This document shows, in pieces, positions 1 to 5,005 of a stretch of DNA of 6,166 nt. This DNA comes from a candidate division WWE3 bacterium (lineage in GTDB: Bacteria; Patescibacteriota; WWE3; UBA101185; UBA10185), in assembly GCA_003564915.1 (NCBI GenBank), contig PXDX01000033.1, positions 1-6,166 of the forward strand, given 5' to 3'. The position numbers and the translations under genes are program-made. How positions within the stretch are numbered: position 1 is the first letter of the stretch; each line of letters begins with the position of its first letter. The notes beneath the pieces were generated by a model, which saw only the letters and a program-made list of their open reading frames with translations, ran no database searches and had not been told where the DNA came from.

Positions 1-1153
1 CCAATACCATGGGCGGAGAGTAAAGATACTCCCCCATCGGCATTGTTTTTTTCGAGGCCCACCAAAATTGATCACTATGAAGAGCTTTAAGTAAAAGTAT
101 TTCCTGAGCGATCTGTTTTCTAGCTTTTACATCGGAAATTTCCTTAAGACCTTCGGGCTTCCATATGGGGGTGGATCCGCATTCACTTACACCAGAAATT
201 TTTTCAAGGTTTTTACTGAATTCGATCAATCGAAAGATTAGTTTCCACTGCAGTTCGTGAATTTCATTATTTAAGTCATACCACATGGGGTAAAGATTTC
301 CTGAAGAGATCTCTTCATCAGTTGCTCCCCAACTTCCCTCAATTACTTTATCGAGTTTTTTAGGTTGGGAATTTTCCACATAGTCGGATACGGTAGTAAA
401 CTCTATACCGTGGTCGTAAGAGAGACTCATCAAATGATTAATAAGGACGAAACCATCATTAAAATGATGTCCGAAATATTCCCCATCCAAAACTACAGCA
501 AAAGACTCCTTATTACCTCCTAGAAATATACTAGATGTAATGTCATCTATTTTAGTGTCTCTCTTGAATGATAAAATGTTACTTAACGACCTGTTACGAC
601 AAACGATTTTTATATTGCGGTTTTCATAACTATAGACGCCAAACCTACTATCATCTTTAGTCATATAAGGTATTGAAGTTTCATCTACAATCATCCAATT
701 GTATCTTAATTTATCTAATGTTATTAAAAGTAATTCATTAATACTTAATTCGGGAGGGAAAAAACCTAATAAGTTTTTAACCATGATGGACTCCTCACCC
801 TCTAAATTTCGATGATCTCCAAAATAGTACCCAACCCCGTATTCATTAAGGATAATTTGTTTCTCTATTATGTCGGCGGGGAATTTGGATAAAATTGGAT
901 GGTAGGCAGCAGTTCCTACAATTTCAATCTTTCCTAGATCAACAAGTTCTTTGAAATCTTTTATCCAGGAACCGTACCCATAGCGATCCATCTGTTCCAA
1001 CAGACTTAGGGGTAAACTGATCGACATTCTTAAACCACGAGTACGAGATATCTTTTTTATTAAAGGAACGTAAGTATCTTCGTATACTTTTTTGAAAATA
1101 TCCCTCGATTGAGTTACCGGCTGATAAAGGTGGAGCAGTAGGGCTATTTCCAT
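1..1153 (-). CDS. GH57 family glycoside hydrolase / glucanotransferase, 3' end cut by window edge
   Basis: I translated this by hand: the frame is open for 384 codons from ATG 1153-1151 to the window edge, so the C-terminus is missing. GH57 enzymes act on alpha-glucans (amylase, 4-alpha-glucanotransferase or branching activities) by a retaining mechanism. The five family regions are visible in order: HLYQP at residues 8-12; GTAAYHP at 80-86; FFPPE at 131-135, where Glu135 is the expected nucleophile; LDGEYFGHH at 222-230, where Asp223 is the expected acid/base; and SDQFWW at 360-365. Between them, a segment with GSWGATDEE and WYDLNNEIHELQW (residues 273-303) resembles the short GH57 enzymes I associate with CPR genomes. 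It lies downstream of glgA on the same strand, suggesting a role in storage-glucan synthesis, branching or turnover. It has its own promoter and no Shine-Dalgarno. Family assignment is firm; exact activity cannot be told. Confidence 0.9.
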   Translation of the reverse strand, partial: MEIALLLHLYQPVTQSRDIFKKVYEDTYVPLIKKISRTRGLRMSISLPLSLLEQMDRYGYGSWIKDFKELVDLGKIEIVGTAAYHPILSKFPADIIEKQIILNEYGVGYYFGDHRNLEGEESIMVKNLLGFFPPELSINELLLITLDKLRYNWMIVDETSIPYMTKDDSRFGVYSYENRNIKIVCRNRSLSNILSFKRDTKIDDITSSIFLGGNKESFAVVLDGEYFGHHFNDGFVLINHLMSLSYDHGIEFTTVSDYVENSQPKKLDKVIEGSWGATDEEISSGNLYPMWYDLNNEIHELQWKLIFRLIEFSKNLEKISGVSECGSTPIWKPEGLKEISDVKARKQIAQEILLLKALHSDQFWWASKKTMPMGEYLYSPPMVL

Positions 1154-1159
1154 TATTGG

Positions 1160-1188
1160 ATTATAAGAAACAAAAAAGTATATTACAA
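1160..1188 (-). promoter_or_regulatory. Promoter of the GH57 gene, apparently leaderless
   Basis: On the minus strand, TTGTAA (1188-1183), a 17-base spacer and a perfect TATAAT (1165-1160) match 10 of 12 sigma-70 consensus bases. Six bases follow before ATG 1153, so transcription should start at or next to the A of the start codon. No purine-rich Shine-Dalgarno is present. The same 6-base spacing recurs at three other genes here. Confidence 0.7.
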
Positions 1189-1260
1189 GCCGAAGACGGG
1201 TTGGAAATTTTAAAATTAAGAAATAATCTAAAGATAATTTGACTGAAGTATTTCAAGACC

Positions 1261-1288
1261 AAAAAAGGGGTATAAATTCATATAGCCC
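1261..1288 (-). terminator. Intrinsic terminator of the small RNA
   Basis: The minus-strand RNA reads GGGCUAUA (1288-1281), loop UGAAUU (1280-1275), UAUACCCC (1274-1267), then six U (1266-1261). Seven pairs form with a single C-C mismatch, directly abutting the U-tract. Its 5' strand is also the 3' strand of helix P1 of the preceding RNA, so the two folds exclude each other. It would also stop read-through from glgA. Confidence 0.65.
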
Positions 1289-1365
1289 AATACGGGAGGG
1301 TAAACTTCCCAGTCTCCTGCCCAAAGACTAGGACTAACCCTCCCGAGTCGGGCTATACGAAGTTC
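1261..1365 (-). ncRNA. Candidate structured small RNA or switch (unrecognised family)
   Basis: Downstream of two strong promoters, the minus-strand RNA can fold into one long rod. Helix P1 pairs UAUAGCCC (1357-1350) with GGGCUAUA (1288-1281) and extends outward by four pairs (1361-1358 with 1280-1277, one G-U). A 4x4 internal loop (GACU/UAUU) follows, then helix P2, nine perfect pairs of CGGGAGGGU (1345-1337) with ACCCUCCCG (1301-1293). A second internal loop (UAGU/AAGUUU) leads to P3, eight pairs with one G-U (1332-1325 with 1315-1308), closed by the 9-nt loop UUGGGCAGG. A terminator hairpin and six U end the transcript, giving about 105 nt from the predicted start at 1365. It has no SRP-RNA apical motif, no tRNA fold and no riboswitch consensus that I recognise. 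GH57 has its own leaderless promoter, so a stand-alone RNA is somewhat more likely than a leader, but a glgA-GH57 attenuator remains possible. Confidence 0.55.
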
Positions 1366-1371
1366 AAGGAT

Positions 1372-1413
1372 ATCATAGCAAAATAATATAGGGTTGTCAA
1401 CAAGACTTGTCAA
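1372..1413 (-). promoter_or_regulatory. Tandem near-consensus promoters driving the small RNA
   Basis: Two overlapping sigma-70 promoters lie just after the glgA stop codon. The first is TTGACA (1413-1408), 17 bases, TATATT (1390-1385). The second is TTGACA (1400-1395), 17 bases, TATGAT (1377-1372). Each matches 11 of 12 consensus bases with ideal spacing. The expected start of the second is near 1365, a few bases before the 5' strand of helix P1. They are the best promoter matches I found in the window. Confidence 0.7.
1400..1410. promoter_or_regulatory. Perfect 11-base palindrome between the two -35 boxes (possible operator)
   Basis: ACAAGACTTGT is a perfect 5-1-5 inverted repeat. It touches the -35 hexamers of both tandem promoters, where a repressor would block both at once. 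Part of the symmetry comes from the repeated TTGACA boxes themselves, so it may not be a separate binding site. Confidence 0.3.
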
Positions 1414-1425
1414 TACCCTAGAGTG

Positions 1426-2961
1426 TTAAAAGAAGCGACTTTCCACCTTCTGGACATGAGGATTATCCTTTAACTTAAAGGTGATGGCCCTATCGTAAAG
1501 TTTTTCATATTCCTTAGCGGAGTGCTTCCAGCTGTAGTCGGATTCCATAGCGTTTTTCTGCAATTTAGTCCAAACTTCTTTGTTCTTGAACAACTCAAAA
1601 GCACGTGCTATTTGACCAAACAAGGAGTACTCATTAAAATTCCTGAATACAAAACCGTTACCCTCTCTTTTAAGAGTATCAAAATTTTGAACCGTGTCGG
1701 CCAAACCTCCGACCTTTCTTACTATTGGAATGGCTCCGTAACGCATGGCTTCTATTTGCACTATTCCGCAAGGTTCAAATCTTGAAGGGTAAAGAATACT
1801 GTCGGATCCGGCAAAAACCAATCTGGGAAGAGTGAAATTGGAATAAGGATGTATTCCAACTTGATCTGGAAATTCATCTCTAAGATCTTTTAACATCTGG
1901 GTCAATCCCCCATCCCCTCCTCCTACCTGAACAAACTGAACATTATAGTCGGGAAATACATGACGAAGGGTATTGATCATCAGATCAATTCCTTTCTGAT
2001 AATCGAGCCTTCCCACAAAACCAAACAATAGAGCTTCTTCATCTGCAGGAAGATCAAATTCCCTTTGCAAAGCTGTCTTATTTACGGCCCGTTTTTCCAG
2101 CGAATCAATATCATAATTCTTTTCTATTAGATTATCGGTTGCCGGATTAAATTCTTCGTAATCCAATCCGTTCACTATTCCAAAAACCTTACCCTTTACC
2201 TCAAGGAGAAGTTTATCAAGCCCCTCACCGTATTCAGGAGTCAGTATTTCTCTGGAGTAAGTTCTGGAAACAGTATTAACTGCGTCATTATAAAGAATAC
2301 CTCTCCTCATAAAATTCAGATGGTTTAAACGGGGAGAGAAAAAGGAAGATACAGCGGATTTGCCGTCATCATAATCTAATTCGGATACATTCTTGTGATC
2401 AAAATTACCTTGAAACCGTAGATTATGAATTGTAAAAACGGTTGCAATATCTTGTAAAACAGGATCTTTACGATAGGAGGTCTTTAAATAATTAGCCAAA
2501 AGCCCTGTGTGCCAGTCATTTGTATGGATTACATCTGGAACAAACTCACCGGTTCGAATAAACTCTAAAGCCCCACGAGAAAGTAAGGCAAATCTTGTAG
2601 GATCGTCTACATAACTGTAGACATTTGCTCTTTTTTCATAATATTCCTTATTTTCGAGTAAATATGTGATAACACCATCACTATCTTCTGTACATTTTAC
2701 GTTACAAATCAATTCGCTATTTTTTTCATCATCAGTCGGTACTTTTAGCCCCGTGACACATGTCTCTATTTTATATTCTTCTTCATCTATAAAACCGAAT
2801 TTTGGTATAAAAATACGTACATCGTGGCCTAAATTCTTAAGTTCTTTTGACAAATAAGCTAGCACTGAGGCGAAACCTCCGACAGTGGCATAGGGAGCGG
2901 CTTCAGCTCCAACAATTAATATTTTTAACTTTGTGGTATTACCTGTCTTACTTACACGCAT
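1426..2961 (-). CDS. glgA: Glycogen/starch synthase, GT5 family
   Basis: The 511-residue protein transfers glucose from a nucleotide-sugar donor (usually ADP-glucose) to the non-reducing end of a growing alpha-1,4-glucan in the cytoplasm. The GT-B fold's two halves are clear. The N-terminal domain has an ILIVGAEAAPY strand (14-24), the glycine loop TVGGF (26-30) and HTNDWH (146-151). The C-terminal domain has GRLDYQKG (317-324), with Arg318 and Lys323 as phosphate contacts, and SRFEPCG (393-399), with Glu396 as the conserved acid, followed by IEAMRYGAIPIVRKVGGLADT. Length is slightly above the usual 470-490 residues. The start at 2961 is supported by a -10 box 6 bases upstream. Oddly, the lysine of the usual K-x-G-G donor/acceptor loop is Thr26. 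It is followed on the same strand by a GH57 enzyme, consistent with a small alpha-glucan locus. Confidence 0.93.
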   Translation of the reverse strand: MRVSKTGNTTKLKILIVGAEAAPYATVGGFASVLAYLSKELKNLGHDVRIFIPKFGFIDEEEYKIETCVTGLKVPTDDEKNSELICNVKCTEDSDGVITYLLENKEYYEKRANVYSYVDDPTRFALLSRGALEFIRTGEFVPDVIHTNDWHTGLLANYLKTSYRKDPVLQDIATVFTIHNLRFQGNFDHKNVSELDYDDGKSAVSSFFSPRLNHLNFMRRGILYNDAVNTVSRTYSREILTPEYGEGLDKLLLEVKGKVFGIVNGLDYEEFNPATDNLIEKNYDIDSLEKRAVNKTALQREFDLPADEEALLFGFVGRLDYQKGIDLMINTLRHVFPDYNVQFVQVGGGDGGLTQMLKDLRDEFPDQVGIHPYSNFTLPRLVFAGSDSILYPSRFEPCGIVQIEAMRYGAIPIVRKVGGLADTVQNFDTLKREGNGFVFRNFNEYSLFGQIARAFELFKNKEVWTKLQKNAMESDYSWKHSAKEYEKLYDRAITFKLKDNPHVQKVESRFF

Positions 2962-2967
2962 AGAGCT

Positions 2968-2976
2968 ATTTTACCA
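2968..2976 (-). promoter_or_regulatory. Extended -10 promoter of glgA, apparently leaderless
   Basis: On the minus strand TGG-TAAAAT (2976-2968) forms an extended -10 element, and the hexamer ends 6 bases before ATG 2961. No convincing -35 box lies 16-18 bases further upstream, which fits an extended -10 promoter. There is no Shine-Dalgarno before the start codon. Confidence 0.55.
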
Positions 2977-3172
2977 TAGAGTAACCAATACTAACGTTTT
3001 ATGGGTATTATTTAAGCCAGAATAAAACTTGAACGTAACTTAAATCTATCCTGTGAAGATAAAGCCCAATTACTAAGAAAGAATTCTGATTAAAATTACA
3101 AAGTTAACAGCCAGCGAAGTATGGTATTCAAATATAATCCACGATCCCTATAACCTCAATTCCCAAATCCCT
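2977..3172. other. Intergenic gap between the HTH gene and glgA
   Basis: About 200 bases of A+T-rich sequence hold no credible ORF, tRNA or strong hairpin. On the minus strand, right after the HTH gene's stop, there is a run of G-tracts (3172-3140). It overlaps a possible promoter, TTGAGG (3159-3154), 17 bases, TATATT (3136-3131), pointing at glgA. No U-tract terminator for the HTH gene was found. Confidence 0.4.
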
Positions 3173-4048
3173 TTAGGCTAGCGATGAGTACTCTTCCCCC
3201 AAACCCATGAGGGAGAAATCCTCCTCTATGCTGTCGGTGGATGCTACATATAGACCGTGTTTTTCTCTTCTTTCCTCAAAAACAGAGTTATCTTTAGGGA
3301 ATAAAAAGCAAACTTGAGCGTTCCCTTCGTCGGTTTCTTCCAGCTTTAACATTCTCTCAAAAAGAGGCTCGGAATCTGATTCCACATAAGCATGTAGTAC
3401 CGAGAAAGGTTTTTTAAGGGGTTTATCTAAAGATAGCCCGGCATGTAAAGTGAAGGCGTAATTAACGTTCGATTTTCTAGATATCTTGTCGATATTTTGC
3501 GCAATTTCTTTTAATCCTCCGAGCGAGCTTCTATAGTATTTATAAGTAAATTTGGATGTACCTTCGTCGTCGCTCTCCAAGCTGCTTACTTCCTCTTTCT
3601 TGGTTTCTTCATCGGCCTCTTTTTCAATGGAATACTCTTTTGCTGCCGCTCTAAATTTTGCCAACCAATCTATCTCCTCTTCATCCTCTTCCTTTTCAGG
3701 TTCTTCCTCTACAACCTCTTCTTTCTCCTCAACTTCCTCCTCGAGCTCCTTCTCAGGTTCCTTTTCCTCAGGATCTTCTGAGTCTTCTTTTTTACCTCCT
3801 TCACCGACTATGGCTTTATCATCTCTCTCCTTAGAGGTTTTTTCACGGGAGGCTTCTTTTGGAGCTCCTTCCCCATCAGGATATAGAAAATCTTCTATGT
3901 TCTTTTTTGTGAACCTTAATCTACCTGTAGCAGTCTTTATTTCTGCTTCAAGTTTATCTTGTTCCAAATAACGATATACTGATCTTAGGCTAACACCTAA
4001 TATTTTTGCTACTTCCGTAGAAGTGTATAGTTTTTCTTCTAGATTCAT
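3173..4048 (-). CDS. MerR/excisionase-type HTH protein with acidic linker and AbiEi-like C-terminal domain
   Basis: The 291-residue protein has three parts. Residues 7-56 are a MerR/excisionase-type (HTH_17-like) DNA-binding domain: YTSTEVAKILGVS, SVYRYLEQDKLEA, then a GRLRFTKKNIEDFL recognition wing. Residues 58-165 are a hydrophilic, Glu/Lys-rich linker, densest in acidic residues at 83-125, probably disordered. Residues 170-291 form a predicted compact domain with LKEIAQNIDKI, NYAFTLHAGLS, VLHAYVESD, CFLFPKDNSVF and YVASTDSIEEDFSLMGLGEE. This order of motifs recalls the C-terminal domain of AbiEi-type antitoxins and related regulators; the similarity is from memory and weak. No AbiEii nucleotidyltransferase partner is adjacent. 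The gene has its own promoter with the -10 box 6 bases before the ATG. A DNA-binding regulator is the safest description; target and ligand are unknown. Confidence 0.75.
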   Translation of the reverse strand: MNLEEKLYTSTEVAKILGVSLRSVYRYLEQDKLEAEIKTATGRLRFTKKNIEDFLYPDGEGAPKEASREKTSKERDDKAIVGEGGKKEDSEDPEEKEPEKELEEEVEEKEEVVEEEPEKEEDEEEIDWLAKFRAAAKEYSIEKEADEETKKEEVSSLESDDEGTSKFTYKYYRSSLGGLKEIAQNIDKISRKSNVNYAFTLHAGLSLDKPLKKPFSVLHAYVESDSEPLFERMLKLEETDEGNAQVCFLFPKDNSVFEERREKHGLYVASTDSIEEDFSLMGLGEEYSSLA

Positions 4049-4054
4049 GTCTAC

Positions 4055-4083
4055 ATGTTATATAGATAGAATTAATATGTCAA
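4055..4083 (-). promoter_or_regulatory. Promoter of the HTH gene, apparently leaderless
   Basis: TTGACA (4083-4078), a 17-base spacer and TAACAT (4060-4055) match 10 of 12 consensus bases on the minus strand. Six bases separate the -10 box from ATG 4048. An imperfect inverted repeat, GTCAACATC (4079-4087) with GATGTGAC (4103-4110), covers the -35 side and could be an operator. Confidence 0.6.
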
Positions 4084-4127
4084 CATCTAACTATTCTCCA
4101 ACGATGTGACTATATGAAGAGGAATAA

Positions 4128-5000
4128 CTAATCGCTATAAAAAAGGACATTGAGTAAGAAAAGAGAAATTGATGTCGAAATTCTCCTAAACCTCCATGGC
4201 TGACTCAATAAACGGTAGAACCATTCCAAATTTAATTTCCTTAAGATCTTGGGGGCTCGAGATCTACTTTCGGATATATAATCGAATGTTCCTCCCAAAC
4301 CAACAGATATGGAGGCGGGGATCTTGTCCGAATTGCGGCATATCCATTTTTCCTGTTTAACATGGCCATAACAAACGAATAACAAATCCAACGAATCTCT
4401 ACCTGAATCTTTTAGCTTCCTCTTAATATACGATATGGTATTCTGATCGTCTGCTTCGTTGTAACTAAATTGCGATGTTGCGCCGACAATGTTTATACCG
4501 GGGTAAAGTGCTTTGATCCTCTCCGCCGTGTCTTGCGCAAGATCCTTTTCAGGGATCTTTAAAGGTCTTCCAAGAAAATCCTTGGGCCAACCTCCTAAAA
4601 GAAAAACTGAATATCCATTCTTGTGAGCCAAACTTAGCAAGTCATATGCCAAATCGACTCCTGTAATCCTTTCTCCGTAAGCACCATCCCCTTCCAGTAT
4701 AAACCTCAATCCGAAAAAGATACCGCGAAATAAATCAGTTATCCTATTTCCTTTACGGTAGTGATTTAAGAATTGATTGGCATATAACAATCCTGAGCCA
4801 TCCGGGACTGATAAAAAAGATCCGTTGATTATTTCCTTAAATTCAGCGTCCTCCTGAGCTGACATTATAAATTCGGTATTAGTTGTGGAAAGAAGTTGAC
4901 CAAATCTTTTTGGCTTAGATCCAAGAAATTCTTTTACGCGACTTATTACTTCTTCTCTGGATAAAAAATCTACTCTAACTCCTAGAATGTATTTTGTCAT
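4128..5000 (-). CDS. WecG/TagA/CpsF family glycosyltransferase (GT26)
   Basis: Family members transfer an N-acetylhexosamine (ManNAc in TagA, ManNAcA in WecG) to a lipid-linked GlcNAc at the inner face of the membrane, making teichoic-acid linkage units, capsule or other surface polymers. Visible signatures are STTNTEF (38-44), PDGSGLLYA (66-74) with Asp67 as the expected catalytic base, RITGVDLAYDLL (111-122), FLLGGWP (133-139), CYGHVKQEKWI (210-220), SVGLGGTFDYISESRSRAP (232-250), and LEWFYRLLSQPWRFRR (258-273), the membrane-targeting tail. At 290 residues it exceeds the usual ~245, mainly through an insert at about 78-109 rich in Phe, Leu and Arg, and a C-terminal hydrophobic stretch. It starts 5 bases after the mreB-like stop codon, so the two are co-transcribed. 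Donor and product cannot be deduced. Confidence 0.9.
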   Translation of the reverse strand: MTKYILGVRVDFLSREEVISRVKEFLGSKPKRFGQLLSTTNTEFIMSAQEDAEFKEIINGSFLSVPDGSGLLYANQFLNHYRKGNRITDLFRGIFFGLRFILEGDGAYGERITGVDLAYDLLSLAHKNGYSVFLLGGWPKDFLGRPLKIPEKDLAQDTAERIKALYPGINIVGATSQFSYNEADDQNTISYIKRKLKDSGRDSLDLLFVCYGHVKQEKWICRNSDKIPASISVGLGGTFDYISESRSRAPKILRKLNLEWFYRLLSQPWRFRRISTSISLFLLNVLFYSD

Positions 5001-5005
5001 CTATT

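Noticed and set aside
1316..1324. UGGGCA in the apical loop as a hint of a ZTP riboswitch
   Set aside because: The remaining conserved ZTP-riboswitch elements and their order are absent; a six-base match is not enough.
1337..1371. Possible tRNA, because of a GTTCAAGGA string near the paired arms
   Set aside because: No 5-base T-stem flanks the string and no acceptor, D or anticodon arms can be assembled on either strand.
1228..1413. 61-codon minus-strand ORF between glgA and GH57
   Set aside because: It runs across the tandem promoters, the paired arms and the terminator; the sequence is explained by RNA structure, it has no Shine-Dalgarno and no recognisable protein features.
1522..1785. 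87-codon plus-strand ORF inside glgA
   Set aside because: Antisense to well-conserved glgA codons, with no family resemblance.
2666..2857. 63-codon plus-strand ORF inside glgA
   Set aside because: Antisense shadow of the glgA N-terminal domain.
3552..3971. 139-codon plus-strand, serine-rich ORF
   Set aside because: It is the antisense reading of the Glu/Lys-rich linker of the HTH protein, where purine-rich codons give Ser and Phe on the other strand.
4046..4057. CATG-TCTA-CATG repeat at the HTH gene start
   Set aside because: Short and overlapping the start codon; not distinguishable from chance.
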